Assembly: GCA_949361645.1 (NCBI GenBank)
Contig: OX442435.1
Location: forward strand, 1,330,653-1,394,652
DNA from: Spongilla lacustris
Taxonomy: Eukaryota > Porifera > Demospongiae > Spongillida > Spongillidae
Length of the DNA stretch: 64,000 nt
Direction of reading: 5' to 3'
Below, one piece after another: positions 21,101 to 31,439 of the stretch. The position numbers were made by a program, and so were the translations under genes. Positions within the stretch are counted from its first letter, which is position 1. Every line of letters starts with the position of its first letter. Below the pieces are notes generated by a model. That model made no database searches. It was not told the origin of the DNA and saw only the letters and a program-made list of their open reading frames with translations.

Positions 21101-24100
21101 GTCATTACAATTCATTAAGCCATAAGAGCATAACCGATTCTTTATATTTATTGTACTTTAATTTGAGTATTCATGCAGTAATGCATGAATTTCTCAGTTC
21201 AGTGTGCGTTATTTATTCATATCAATAACTCCTTTATATAGTACATGTACACATATATGTAATCTGTGTGAAGTAGCCACAGCAGGTCTGGTGGGACCAT
21301 AAGCATGCCACATGTGCATTATAAATTCCAATGAGAGGACAAGTTTTGCTCTCTGTCTTTTCCTTCTGTACTTTGCTGAGGGGGCTCCCTATTTTATCAT
21401 TGTCTTTTTGAAATGATACCTTCGTGCACCTATATCGATGAGATGAGGTACAAGCACTTTAATTTGTAAGCATGTATTAATTACTGTCCTATGATGGCTA
21501 ATACCTGTATTATAATACAAAATTACTGCCATGAGGTGAACTGTAGATGATGTAGACTTGGTAGGTGTACTGAAAGGAACATTTAAATTAATTGTTGACA
21601 ACAAGTATAGCCTAATTGTATTCAAAACCAAATATAACGAATATTGTTAGCCACACAACCACATGTGTTGGTGATGGAATGTGGTGCTATGGACTGTTGT
21701 GCCATCCTTGCATCTCTTGGGTGGGATTGAATCATAGCATGTGATGTAGTGGTCAGAAGTTATAAACATGTGCACGGATCTTTAAACTAGTAATGAATAT
21801 TTATGTATTTATGAACATTACAGTCGTATATTTTAGCTAATATACTTAGGTTTCCTAAAGTAAATGCGTAGTATATTAATTTCAGAAATTCTACTTTTTA
21901 TGTTGTGTACAAATGTACGCCTATTCTACCTTTCTATCTTGTTAATGCATGCACATGTGTGCAGCTACATCCCTTTTAAAGAATATGGAAAATATTGTGG
22001 ATATCACAGTACTATATTTCATTTTCATCAAATGTAAAATGTTGCTTTGTATAAAAAGGTAATAATGAGCAGCTGATGCGCAGAGAAGTTTGCTTGTTTA
22101 ATACTTAGCCAATAGACTATATAACTCCTGCCTGAGGACATTGCTCTCCTAATCTCTGCATGGTCATCATGCATGATAACCTTTATTACAGGTAAATATA
22201 CAATCCCACTATCATGCCTATTTCTGCATGGCACTAGCCACAATAAAAAACAACATGCACAAACATGTACTGTGTCTTTCAAGATTTATCTAATATCCCT
22301 TTATTTAAGCTGCAGTGATGGTGCTAGGTGCACCAGTGTTTGCATGATGGTGGGAATATATATATATACGAAAAAAATATGCATTACTTGCCTTCTATAT
22401 CTGTATTCCATATCTATCAATGAGCAAAGAAGTTCTTTTTATTTCTCTGTGTGCACTGGTAACCACAATGAACTTATGAACTCAAATATTATTATAAATT
22501 ATGGATATCATTATTTGCTACAGGTCCGCTATCACCCATGAATCTTTTAGTGTCCACTGTTCCTGGCTCACCTAACCAACTGTCTGCTAGTTGGTCTCCA
22601 CCCATACCAAAGAATGGCATCATCACTGCATACACTGTGTACTGTAACACCTCTGCCAGTCAGGCATATCCTGAACAGGTCATTGGACCAAATGTGCCCA
22701 CTGTTAGATCTGTAGTCAATGGGACAACACTGGCCGTTACAATCAACACTGGACTTAACCCATACACCCAATATGACTGCTATGTGACTGCTAACACATC
22801 AGTTGGAGAAGGATCACCATCGCAGATTGTCACAGCAAGGACAGACCAATCTAGTAAGCAAAATCCTGAAAATAAGAATGTATAAGAGTGCGCACATTGG
22901 AAAACAGTAATCACATTTGCAGTCATTTCAATAATAAAGGTGCTTGTGTTTACTGCATTTTATTAAAGTACTTCCCATCTATATATGATCATTGAAACAT
23001 GGAAAATCGTTTGTAAATGTGCATATGGATTATCGAACATACAGCTTTTGGATTATGCACATGCATAGTAAGTATTTTAAAAACCTTTCATCATCTATAA
23101 TAATCAAACTTGACAACGCCAGTTGTTATTAGCATTTGAAATAAATATGCAGCTATAGCATACAATGTATGCTCCAATAGGGATGTAAATATCCAGCAGA
23201 AAAAAAATATTTACAGAACCAAAGTACAGATTCCATTGGAATACATATACTACTTGTACAGATACAATCAGTACACATGTGCAAATAGTAAAGTGAGGAT
23301 TAGCTTGTTTCAGTTTGTTCATATCACACTCCACACTGATCATATTTAGTCACATTTGATATTAAACCTTGATTACTATATTCCTTGGTATGCAAATGGG
23401 CTTTCTAAAAGATTATTTCTCTTCTCCACAGCTCCGTCATCACCTCTGAACCCTTCTGTGTCCACTGTTCCTGGCTCACCTAACCAACTGTCTGCTAGTT
23501 GGTCTCCACCCATACCAAAGAATGGCATCATCACTGCATACGCTGTGAACTGTAACACCTCTGCCAGTCAGCCATATCCTGAACAGGTCATTGGACCAAA
23601 TGTTCCCACTGTTAGATCTGTGATCAATGGTACAACACTGGCTATTATATTTAATGCTGGACCCAACCCATACACCCAGTATGACTGCTATGTGACTGCT
23701 AACACATCAGTTGGAGAAGGGAAACCATCACAGATGGTCGCAGCGAGGACAGGCCAATCAAGTAAGCAGAACCCTGATATAAGAACATATAAGAATGCAA
23801 ATATCAGAAAATGATAGCTGTAAACAACACTATAAATTTACAGCTATTTCAATACAGGTGCACATGGGTATTGCATCTTATTCGTATCTAAATTTCTGCT
23901 TATATCATAAAACCTCTTCTAAGGGGTTAGGTAGTAGGGGTCATGGGGTCAGGATAGTATAAAGATGAGCTTGTAGATTATTTAAAATGCATAGAAATTA
24001 TTTATTTCGTTCACCATTGACTATGCCATAATTATTATGCATACATGCACACTCACACCGTAACAATAAGGCACCTTAAGAATATCAGGTTGTAGGCACG

Positions 24101-26526
24101 TCGTGAGGATGGAATTTGCATTTTATTTCACAAGGTGCAGGGTTAGCCGTCCACAAATGATGTACATGTAGGTGCTACAGATTTGGGGCAAAGTCATAGC
24201 AAGGTGTTATACTAATTTTGAGAAGCCCCAAGCACCATTAGTCTCATCAACCATGGGAACACACCCATCCCTGCCCTAAACTCAAAGCATCATTATTGTC
24301 GTGCTTCTGCATCTCAGTGTCTGAGCATCTGGACCTACTGTCAATCCTGCTTCCAATAATATTGCTCGACTTAGCAGTGATGTGACTAAGTGTGATGGTC
24401 TCATAACATCCTTTTGGCTATCATGGTGGAGACTTGTCATTGAGCTTGCCTTGGTGTACACATGGAAGCTGGCCTAAACCTGACCTCAGATAATAGCATT
24501 ATTAGATTATGTGGTGTGATGGCCAAGAGGATCTAGGCTGTCTCCTGCACACATAGAACATAAGCATCTCCTGATGGGTGTAAGCCAAGCCACCACTTTA
24601 TTGCTACTTGGGATTGGGAGGGATCAAGATGTTTCTTTCATTGTCTATGCAAATCTAATTTTGCAAACACTAGTAATTATTAGCCGAAGTGTGTACATGA
24701 GCTCAAGGATTGGAAATTAGAGATCTAAAAATACTCCAGCAGAACAAAACTATAACGATTCCATCAAAGATTAGTATAATACATATGTACAATAATAATT
24801 CACATGTACTTACAGGAGGATGAATTTATGCATTTTTGTCATATGTCATTTGATACTGAGGCCGTTCTTTTTAACATTATTTGTCTTCCACAGCTCCATC
24901 GTCACCCCTGAATCCTTCTGTGTTCACTGTTCCTGGCTCACCTAATGAACTGTCTGCTAGTTGGTCTCCACCCATACCAAAGAATGGCATCATCACTGCA
25001 TACACTGTGTACTGTAACACCTCTGCCAGTCAGGCATATCCTGAACAGATCATTGGACCAAATGTGCCCACTGTCAGATCTGTAGTCAGTGGAACAACAC
25101 TGGCTGTTACATTCACCACTGGACTTAACCCATACACCCGGTATAACTGCCATGTGACTGCTAATACATCAGTTGGAGAAGGAACTCCATCACAGATTGT
25201 TGCAGCGATAACAGACCAATCACGTAAGCAAAATCCTGATATAAGAATTGATAGGAATGCGCATATCAGAAAATAATAACTGTAAAAATTTGGTCATTTC
25301 AATAAAACTGTGCAGGTGGATATATCTGATTCTTATGCATAGTTTTGTGCATCATATATACCATCATATGGGGACTCTTATGTGATTATGGATTTTTTAC
25401 TTCTAATCATGTACATGATGAATATATAAGCACACACAATCGCAGCCAATACAAAACCATTAAACACAAAGTTCATCCACCTGCTGCACAAGGTGGGAGT
25501 ATGAGCGATTTAGGATAGCATGAGCATTATCTCTGATTAGCAAGTTATTGAGGCGATCATAGAGGTCAGCCAATACGTTAAATTAATCATACAAATAACT
25601 GATATTATATAACACAAAATTAATACTCTGTGATAAATAAATGCATGCTTTTATTCTAGTAAACTAAGATTTAATTAAAGTCAGTAGGGACAACATTCCT
25701 GGCCAGTATGGCTCTTGCTATGGCTCTAACCAGGGTGATATTTAGCCTCCCAAACATGTCACTGATCACCCTGGCTTTGTGGAATGAAGAGCCAAAGGCT
25801 AAGCGTGCAGCCAGTAGAGCGAAGGTTCTTCTTGCCTCCTCACCCCAATTGCAGTATGATTCTACTGCTAGAGGCACACACACCCAGCCTAGTTCAGCAC
25901 ATTTCGGGTCATTGGCTGTGTGCTTTCTCTTTTCTGCGGCTTCAGCAGCTATAACCATTTTCACTCTAGGTGAACATTAATTTTTTTTTTTAATGTAGCA
26001 ATTTCAAATTATGATCCGTTTTTCATGCATTAATATCAGTTATTTTAGCAAGTGCCTAATAATGTGCACATGAGCCATACAACTGCAATTCTATTACAAT
26101 GTATGTCTTATACTTCATCATCTCCAGAAGAAGCTACCTCTGACCAGGCTAGTACAACCATCACATCTTTGTCAGCTGCTCTTGTGGCAGTGTTTGTGAT
26201 ACTCACAGCAATGATGGTACTTGCTGTTATGACAACTGTTCTGATTATGAGGTAAGTGTTCACTGGTGTGCTATATATTTAGCATGTGATGTTGTACTCT
26301 TTTTATCATAGACACAAACACAGTCATGCTTATACTATCAGGAATCAAGAATGTACTATTGCAAATAGGTAATGCTGTAATCTATACATCATCAGTTTTG
26401 TATTAAGCTTTACGTGCTATCTACATAAGTGACATCATGGAGTTGAAGGAGTGCAGTGCATATGAAACCACTACAAGTATGCAGATTGAAGATCATTATG
26501 AAGTTCCAGAAAACCTTAAATCTTGA
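6133..26526 (+). CDS. Gene A: SRCR(8)-FN3(3) single-pass receptor
   Basis: Nineteen exons read through without a stop, giving about 1399 residues. Exon 1 (6133-6193) is a signal peptide, [24 protein letters not shown] exons are 6972-7322, 7375-7560, 7615-7833, 8126-8470, 8896-9069, 9133-9297, 9350-9700, 9759-9944, 10003-10224, 10293-10640, 10710-10886 and 10942-11088. FN3 exons are 22524-22853, 23432-23761 and 24894-25223. Membrane and tail exons are 26128-26251, 26312-26368 and 26430-26526. All junctions are GT-AG. Extracellular exons are all phase 1, so modules can be added or lost in frame. The join across the 11.4 kb intron (11089-22523) is inferred from phase and from copies B and C, which continue SRCR8 into stalk and TM exons. 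The alternative is two separate genes. It is likely a cell-surface receptor; the ligand is unknown. Confidence 0.75.
6972..11088 (+). other. Gene A ectodomain: eight SRCR domains
   Basis: SRCR domains 1-8 cover residues of about 21-137, 138-272, 273-387, 388-500, 501-617, 618-753, 754-869 and 870-977. Typical signatures are [19 protein letters not shown] and GNESSLFDC. Domains 1, 3, 5 and 7 are single exons. Domains 2, 4, 6 and 8 are each split in two just after the CRxLGY segment. Most domains show the cysteine-rich SRCR pattern, but SRCR7 has WGVVYA where the others have a cysteine. SRCR2 and SRCR6 carry tyrosine-rich loops before their C-terminal cysteines. The introns at 7561-7614 (54 nt) and 9070-9132 (63 nt) contain no in-frame stop, so retaining them would keep the frame. 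Confidence 0.85.
11089..11753. other. Start of the 11.4 kb intron of gene A
   Basis: This follows the donor TCTCCAG|gtacat of SRCR8. The first 30 nt match the same intron in copies B and C, after which the sequence is unrelated to them. The Ser/Thr stalk exons of B and C (37568, 38137, 50175, 50572) have no counterpart here. No other gene is seen. Confidence 0.5.
11754..12446. mobile_element. hAT-like non-autonomous DNA transposon
   Basis: Terminal inverted repeats of about 55 nt are visible: TAGTCCCGTACCCTGACGTA on the left, and the reverse complement of the right end reads TAGTCTCGTACCCAGACGTA. Both continue into TAAATGGTTTATACGTCTGG. The 8-nt sequence GGGTTATA lies directly outside both ends (11746-11753 and 12447-12454), consistent with the 8-bp target duplication of the hAT superfamily. 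No transposase is encoded. Assignment to hAT rests only on the duplication length. Confidence 0.7.
12455..13218. other. Intronic sequence, no gene seen
   Basis: Only short overlapping ORFs occur, and none resembles a known domain. The stretch holds scattered TACATGTA palindromes and no recognisable element ends. Confidence 0.4.
13219..13347. repeat. Two adjacent long palindromes
   Basis: The first hairpin (13219-13294) has arms of about 36 nt. It begins TTACATGCTTACATACACGC, ends with the matching GCATGTAAGCATGTAA, and is centred on ATGCGTAT. The second (13294-13347) has 22-nt perfect arms (AATATGGAGGCGTATAGCCTAC) around ACGCATGCAT. They abut with almost no spacer, so the region could form a double cruciform. 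Confidence 0.8.
13348..14580. other. Intronic sequence, no gene seen
   Basis: A GC-rich patch (13375-13500) has short ORFs of biased composition. A roughly 34-nt element containing CTTGGCGCATGCG is repeated twice in tandem at 13551-13640. The stretch ends with a (GTT)4 run joined to the TTC repeat. No coding sequence of a known family is seen. Confidence 0.4.
14581..15368. repeat. Uninterrupted (TTC)n / (GAA)n microsatellite, about 262 copies
   Basis: About 788 nt are pure TTC on the + strand, with no interruption visible, preceded by a short GTT run. The poly-Phe, poly-Leu, poly-Lys and poly-Glu ORFs across it are artefacts of the repeat. It lies in the large intron of gene A. GAA/TTC tracts of this length are known to form intramolecular triplexes and impede transcription, as in intron 1 of the human frataxin gene. 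Confidence 0.97.
15369..15875. other. Intronic sequence with a possible orphan 5' exon
   Basis: An ATG in good context at 15684 opens [20 protein letters not shown], a composition like the start of a nuclear protein with a basic cluster, followed by GGG|gtaata at about 15800. It has no partner exon and is not recognised. The remaining sequence shows nothing. Confidence 0.2.
15876..16175. mobile_element. Short GC-rich MITE
   Basis: The ends are inverted repeats: ATGGTCTCCCCCACACCCCC on the left, and ACTGGAGTGGGAGACCAT on the right when read forward. Just inside are GTACGGGCACAG and its mirror CTGTGCCCGCAC. Within it, a unit of about 31 nt (CCAGGGGAATTATTCATGAT and following) is repeated twice at 15948-16010. 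Confidence 0.55.
16176..16690. other. Intronic sequence with an exon-like remnant
   Basis: On the + strand, 16565-16670 reads [20 protein letters not shown] and continues openly to a consensus donor (CTAATG|gtaagt at 16669). Upstream at 16455-16510 is [13 protein letters not shown] in the neighbourhood. This looks like an old coding fragment, perhaps from a transposon, but it cannot be assigned. No other feature is seen. Confidence 0.25.
16691..17060. repeat. C-rich imperfect minisatellite with an inserted MITE
   Basis: Units such as CCCCTACTCCTCCCCTTACCTACTACTAC repeat imperfectly from 16695 to 16808 (shown in shortened sense: CCCCTACTCCTCCCC). They resume from 16983 to about 17050. Between them lies an element of about 175 nt (16809-16983) with inverted ends ATGGGCGCCCCCAG and CTGGGGGCGCCCAT and an internal poly-G run from 16920. 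The repeat therefore predates the insertion. Confidence 0.65.
17202..17401. mobile_element. Short MITE of about 200 bp
   Basis: The ends are CAGGGATTTACCGC on the left and GGCCGTAAATCCCTG on the right, an inverted pair with one mismatch. The interior is built from repeated CCACCCCCTGGTT-type blocks. CACT occurs next to both ends and may be the target duplication. It is non-coding. Confidence 0.5.
17656..20386 (+). mobile_element. Nearly complete piggyBac transposon
   Basis: The element is flanked by TTAA on both sides (17652-17655 and 20387-20390), the target site of piggyBac. Its ends are inverted repeats: CCCCTATTCACCTGA on the left, and the reverse complement of the right end is CCCCTGTTCACCTGAA. 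Subterminal GGACAAAT motifs occur at both ends. It is 2731 bp long and carries one transposase gene. The flanks outside TTAA also mirror each other (TTTGCATT and AATGCAAA), so the target was a palindrome or the inverted repeat extends past TTAA. Confidence 0.9.
17758..19846 (+). pseudogene. piggyBac transposase (DDE_Tnp_1_7), one frameshift
   Basis: The ATG at 17758 ([14 protein letters not shown]) is the first in-frame methionine codon. The frame runs 577 codons to a TGA at 19489-19491. Candidate catalytic aspartates are in TIDESM (about residue 335), GDGWFSS (about 422) and SIDIHN (about 556). An acidic Ser/Glu-rich segment lies at about residues 115-150. A second frame, entered near 19480, continues to 19846 and ends with a cysteine/histidine-rich finger ([22 protein letters not shown]) like the C-terminal domain of piggyBac transposases. 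The two frames overlap at GGCAAACCAAGGATTGG, so one shift separates core and finger. It could be a mutation, a sequencing error or an unrecognised intron (TTG|gtgaga). Confidence 0.85.
20391..20524. other. Spacer between piggyBac and MITE
   Basis: This is short non-coding sequence containing TATACATGTATACATG. No gene is seen. Confidence 0.4.
20525..20812. mobile_element. Fold-back MITE with about 125-nt arms
   Basis: The left arm begins AAGTAAATAAAAACATTCTC and the right arm ends with its complement GAGAATGTTTTTATTTACTT. The arms are nearly identical along their whole length, through GATTTGAAGGCAATAGTGGT and AAATAGTCCTATATTTAGC. The loop is about 40 nt. Because of the symmetry the same peptide-like ORF appears on both strands. 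This is the best-preserved member of the family also seen at 3375, 30062 and at the ends of the 60.4-61.6 kb element. Confidence 0.85.
20813..22523. other. Rest of the large intron of gene A
   Basis: The stretch is AT-rich with short ORFs only. No repeat ends or exon of a known family are recognised. It ends with the acceptor CTACAG of the first FN3 exon. Confidence 0.4.
22524..25223 (+). other. Gene A: three FN3 exons
   Basis: Three exons of exactly 330 nt (22524-22853, 23432-23761, 24894-25223) each encode one fibronectin type III domain. Each has [14 protein letters not shown] or its close variant ([10 protein letters not shown]), then ITAYTVYC or variant, and [19 protein letters not shown] or variant. 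The three differ at few positions. The intron sequence after each donor (gtaagcaaaatcctg, or gtaagcagaaccctg after the second) is also shared, so the duplication unit included intron. FN3 domains form beta-sandwich spacers or adhesion surfaces. They are absent from copies B and C. Confidence 0.85.
24190..24560 (-). mobile_element. Decayed LINE 3' fragment
   Basis: The - strand around 24270-24215 retains GQGWVC and a following GAWG-like trace, matching the GWVCVP and GAWGAE segments of the LINE tail at 40020-40475. Many stops are present. It lies in the intron between the second and third FN3 exons of gene A. Confidence 0.35.
25671..25964 (-). mobile_element. LINE 3' coding fragment
   Basis: An uninterrupted - strand frame of 97 codons contains [20 protein letters not shown], then [18 protein letters not shown] and [17 protein letters not shown]. 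This is the far C-terminus of the same non-LTR retrotransposon family found at 52120-54515, aligning with its RKHNANDAKCSELGWTC segment. The reverse transcriptase and endonuclease parts are absent, so it is a stub. It sits in the intron between FN3-3 and the transmembrane exon of gene A. Confidence 0.65.
26128..26526 (+). other. Gene A: membrane segment and cytoplasmic tail exons
   Basis: Exon 26128-26251 encodes a Thr/Ser-rich lead ([14 protein letters not shown]) and a membrane segment ([20 protein letters not shown]). Exon 26312-26368 gives a basic stretch ([14 protein letters not shown]). The final exon 26430-26526 gives the tail, with [20 protein letters not shown] near the end. The acceptor at 26428-26429 is preferred over AG at 26406-26407, because the latter would leave a 39-nt intron and an immediate stop. 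Two tyrosines in acidic context sit 12 residues apart. Confidence 0.75.
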
Positions 26527-26989
26527 AAAGTCATATATGAAGAGAACTGTAATTTGAAGTGAACAGCAATATGATAATGGTGCATTATTGAACTATTAGT
26601 ATTAGTTTGTTGTTTAGAGTGAAATAGTAAAGAATTGTATACATCTTTAATGTCACAAAATATCCTTATAAATTTATTACCATCTGCAGCCATAGGACAT
26701 ATTGCACTCATGATGGCCCAGCCCTGCACGCTGGGCCAATAACTAGATTAGTTGCCTTACAATTATTATGTTACTTTAAATTCCACTAAAAGAAATTAAT
26801 GCAGAGACATACAACAAATGTTAGGGCATGTATTGCATATCAGCCACAATGCATATGCATCCTTACTGTCATATCCATTACACATTCATTGTAAATTTCC
26901 TTCCACTGGAGCAGGTTGTGTTTCCAGCCATTATACAATGATGAGTACATAAGGCGTTAAAGAGGGCATACATGCATTTTAGTATTAAG
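26527..26989. other. 3' flank of gene A
   Basis: Non-coding. From 26651 it is nearly identical to position 1 onward, so the window begins about 125 nt past the stop codon of an equivalent upstream gene copy. No clear AATAAA signal is seen close to the stop. Confidence 0.5.
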
Positions 26990-27225
26990 TCACCTCTGAC
27001 CAAGCTACAACACACCCAACAGTGTCCATATTTGTATCAAAAATGCTACTTATATTTAATGTACCAAATATGGGCATATATAATTTGCATATTTGTGCCC
27101 ATATTTGGTACATAAAAAAATATAAGTACCATTTTTGATACTGGCAAATATGGACACTGTTAGGTGTGTACAACAGCTTTCTCAGCTGCTCTTGTGATAG
27201 CATTGTGATACTTTCTGCAATGATG
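26990..27225 (+). pseudogene. Decayed transmembrane exon split by a MITE (second copy)
   Basis: It duplicates 352-585 with a few substitutions and the same fold-back element (about 27010-27172) between the two exon halves. The loop of the element differs slightly (CATATATAATTTGCATATTT). The shared insertion point shows the element was present before the duplication. Confidence 0.6.
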
Positions 27226-28630
27226 GTAACCAAAAACCAAATTTTAAAATGGTGGTAAGCAGGAAAATATATATAATAGACTTACACTTGAAGTGCAAAA
27301 TGTATTAGCTGTAGTTTAGAATTACAAACAAAGTTACCATAATCAATAAACAATTTTATCTATTGTAGCTTCATACCTGCCATCATGCCTGAACAATCGC
27401 TAAAGCAGAAGCAGGCAGTGGATTTGGACTTGGCTCTGTGGCAAGCCAGCTGTCTATATAGCCTCACTGCGAGATATATGCTTAACACATCCATTCTCTC
27501 CGAAGCAGGTTCATAGCAGGGCCAGCAGTAGTGTCCACTGAGTTTAGAAACACTAAATCAATGATGCAAAGTGCTCTGAGCTATATGGTGGACCTAGATT
27601 CCCTTGGTGACACAGTCATATGGAGCTTGGTTCAAATAGGCTGTACAAGCAGTTTTCACAGCTTAAGCACCACACCTTGCCACTAGCATTAATGTTCTTC
27701 TAAGCCCAAAGTGGTTTCTGGCCTGTATAGGCTATACGATTCTGGTGCGAGCCGATAAAATTTAGGCTAATAGATCTTTTACCACTGACATCGCAAATAA
27801 ATTCAGTATGTTTGACAAAACATAAGTCCTTATGCCACGAAGAAATATAGTAAGTACAGGATGAATGCTATATTTAAAAATGAATCACCTTCGCCAGTTA
27901 TGGTGCAGATATTACAGGCGGGAGGTATTTTAAGCGTAGTTTTGCGTTTGAAGCTATTGATCTTTACGATTATAAAACTGGTTGAAGCTATTGATCTTTA
28001 CGATTATAAAACTGGTTGTCTTGAAACCACCACTACGTACCCATACATTAACTGTGCTTGCTCTGACGCTATTTTCGTTGCCTGATCATGCTGCCTGCAT
28101 GCTGTTGACACAGTAGTTGACACAAAAATTGTACTTCGCTTTCGCACCGCTTTTCGCGCGCTTTTGTCATCGTATACACAGCCAAAAAAGAACAAACCGC
28201 GAGAGTAGAAAACCATCTATAAAGTTTAGGAAATCATCATCCCCTTCTTTTACCTTGTGATGCCTCTGTTTTGACTTGTTTCTTCACTGCCTCTCTGAGA
28301 AACTTAATCAGATTCATGCGAAAGTATGATGACACATTGCGTTGAATGGGAATTTATTGGACATAGCGTTTCCAATCCCGTTCCGTAAGGTTATTAGCTA
28401 TAGTATTAGTAATATATTCATAGCGGATTGATCGGTCTAGCTACATGTGATTTGATCGCTTAGATCAGTCATAATACATGTATATTATAGTGTACGAATG
28501 GCTTTGAATGTTGCTTCAGACTCATTTGACCTGCGCACGAATCCACTTCAGGTACTCCACTGACTTTTATTAGCTGTCATGCGCATGTGCTTCCTCCAAC
28601 CCCGATCTTTAATTGGATATTAGGATATAT
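27226..28630. other. Intergenic block duplicated from 586-1950
   Basis: No gene is seen. It differs from 586-1950 by scattered substitutions and by a tandem doubling of about 34 nt at 27949-28018. Confidence 0.5.
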
Positions 28631-29817
28631 GGCCCTTGAAGCATTCACCTACTCCAAATATGGTGTTGGAACAGGAAATGTTAATAGGTTAATTGCTCCT
28701 ACAGCCCTCCAGGGTACTATGAGTACTATTGCTGTAGGCATGTGGTGCCATAGGATGGTTATGTATGCATGTCAATTGTCTTTTACTTTCAATTATTGCA
28801 GTGTCCTGCCGTCAATGCCCAAATGGTTCCATTCAACTGGTGGGCGGGAACTCCAGTTATGAAGGGAGAATTGAGGTGTGTGAAGGAGGGTGCTGGGGAT
28901 CAGTTTGTATTGGTGATAGTGGGTGGAGCTCACAGGATGCAGCTGTAGCATGTAGGCAGCTAAACATGAATTCTCAAGGTAAGGTACTTTTATTTACTGC
29001 CCTCACTACTACTACTACTACTCTGTTCCATCACCTCCCATGTTGGCTCCCCACTGCACAGGGAGTGAGTCTTCTCTGTTCAGCTGCGCACAGTCTTTAT
29101 GACATACATGACACATCTACATGTACATTTTTATTAGAATAGAATGATATATTAATCATGTTAAGCAAAAAAGCAACATTTTGATAGAAATGATGTGTAT
29201 GTTGAATCTTGATTTTGCAAAAGCCAAAAAAGCACAAGTGTGCACATTTCAATAGCCCAGTCCAACTCATCAGTACTAATATTGCACTAGGTTTTGAAAT
29301 AGTACCTTTAAGGGAGTGGGCAGGCAGGCAGAAATGTTAAATTTTAGTTTGTATGCCATAATGTTCATGCATGTTGTAATATATCTTGATTATCATACAA
29401 TTTGTACATTAAATTGGAGTGGGAGATTTATTCCATTACTTCATTCACTCCATCAGCTACCACTGACCAGGCTAGTACAATCATCACAGCTTTGTCAGCT
29501 GCTCTGGCAGTGTTTTTGCTAATTTTAACTATTGCTGTAAAGTGCTGTCATAGCAACCATTCAAATCAAGAAGTGAAAGGTATAGTTTCAATTGTGCTTT
29601 TTCTACTTTATTCTGCTTCCTATTTACTTTAGTCAAATTTACAGTATCAGAAAACCAGAATTTAATAATCAAAACGAATATTGCAACATCATTTTTTTAT
29701 GTAGCTTGATGTACATGTACTGTACTGTCTACAAAAGTGATATAATTGAGTTGGAGGTTTGCAAAGAACTGCCATATACAAATGGGGTTGGAAGAGTGCA
29801 TTGCAGGTGGAACTGAC
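28631..29817 (+). pseudogene. 3' SRCR receptor remnant (second copy)
   Basis: It is the counterpart of 1951-3129 with the same SRCR7 deletion, SRCR8 first exon (28802-28978), decayed SRCR8 second exon, TM exon and tail. Here the membrane exon keeps its frame (AALAVFLLILTIAVKCCHSN). The SRCR7 and SRCR8 damage is unchanged, so it is still most likely a pseudogene. Confidence 0.7.
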
Positions 29818-30061
29818 ATCCACACAAAAATATTGAAGTAATGAACTGCATTACTGTTCCGTTATTGTAAAGCTACCAAATTGCAAGGTATACACTTTCA
29901 TTAGTAACCGTTACATGCACTAGTCACTACTTTATTCTTTGATATGTATTTTCTCCAATGATTACTTGTTTCTATCCTTGTGGGAAAAGTGACAAAATCG
30001 ATGTAGTTATTTGGCCTGTCCAATGTGAATCAGAACGTGATTAAAAAATAAATAAAAAAAA

Positions 30062-30235
30062 CTATGAGAAGTTGGTAGTATATAGGATTTCAATAGTGTT
30101 GTAAAAAGCCAGGAAACAAGGGTTAAATCATAAAGAAAAAATGAAATAGTCCTATATTTAGTACTTTTGTAGAACATTGCTTGCTTTTCCTTGTCCTAAA
30201 TTAAATATAGGAGTATTTCATTTTTCTTTATGATT
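30062..30235. mobile_element. MITE (copy of 3375-3548)
   Basis: Nearly identical to the element at 3375-3548, and carried along with the duplicated block. Confidence 0.65.
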
Positions 30236-30596
30236 GGCAAAGTAAAAATATCTGCCCCAAAGTTGGTGCTGATGGTAGCAACTTTTTGTTCAGTGCTGCC
30301 AGCACAACAAATATTTATTTTATGCTGGTTTCCTATGAGGTAGGAATGTGGCTATAACTACATGTACATGTACAAAGCAAAATAACTGACTGCATTGATA
30401 AACAACATCAATAAATAAATAAAACAATGCCCAAGGAAATTGAAAACTTCATAAATAAGACTAAACAAACAGAAGTTCAAAATACTTTTTGAAGGATCAT
30501 AAAATTGTGAACACGGAAAAGCATGCACAAAATAAAAGATTGTTGCCAGTTTTATATACACATGTACATGTACGTACATGTATACAAAAGTAGGTT

Positions 30597-30657
30597 ATGT
30601 TACCTGCTGCGTCGTGGCTACTTGTGACAAACCTCGTCGGTACAGCCTTGGGCCAAA
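30597..30657 (+). pseudogene. Orphan signal-peptide exon 1 (second copy)
   Basis: Identical in layout to 3910-3970, with the consensus donor kept. The truncated SRCR1 acceptor context recurs near 31420-31440. Confidence 0.7.
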
Positions 30658-31439
30658 GTAAGTTTATAGTATACATGTAGAGATAAATGCGATGCGTCAG
30701 ATGTACTTGAGGAGTGTGTCAATCTACGCCGATGAATTAATACATGAAGACAATGGGAGGTAGGTACTTCAGCACTGGATACCTGTTGATTTGAAACCAT
30801 CACCAACTAATTGACTGTCTTCGGTCTTACATAGATACATGTAGCATTTCAGTCTCAGTTGTGTAAGGTGTACAGCGATAAACGTTATATTCGCACCTGA
30901 CCGCCATAAAATACCTAGCTGTTTAAGAAGGTGAATGGTTTAAAGCATAGATTATTTAGACATATATATGTAGGGTTAAATGTTGACTATAGGGCAGTGG
31001 GTGTGACGGATTGTTATTCATCAATTAATTTGTTGAAACCTATTTATTCGTAAGTTGGCATGCACTTGCATTACCCCCGTTACTGGTTAGTACGTTACTT
31101 GCAGTGGATAATTACATTGTGTACTGAAAGGATCAGGCATACGTTCATGTAGCTTGTCTTCCTTAACTGTGTACTGCATGCTTTGTTAAAGAATTATTTC
31201 ATGAATTTGAAGTATCCGTTTAAGTTTATACCACAACTCATTATTATTCATACTACAAGCAGAAGGGTTTGTTGGTGCAGTGTAAGAAAGTGCATCTGCA
31301 AGCTTAAGAGAGGACAACATGCTGCGATACGAAAATGAAATAAATTGTATTTGACAATCACCAGGTAGATGTACATGTGTAGATCCATTTACACCATGCT
31401 TACACTGTTATTTCTCTGACCTTCACAGCTATCTGCCAC

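Noticed and set aside
26369..26407. Alternative acceptor 22 nt upstream of the last exon, which would truncate the signalling tail
   Set aside because: It would leave a 39-nt intron in A, B and C, shorter than any other intron here (52 nt or more). The downstream acceptor gives the conserved tail.
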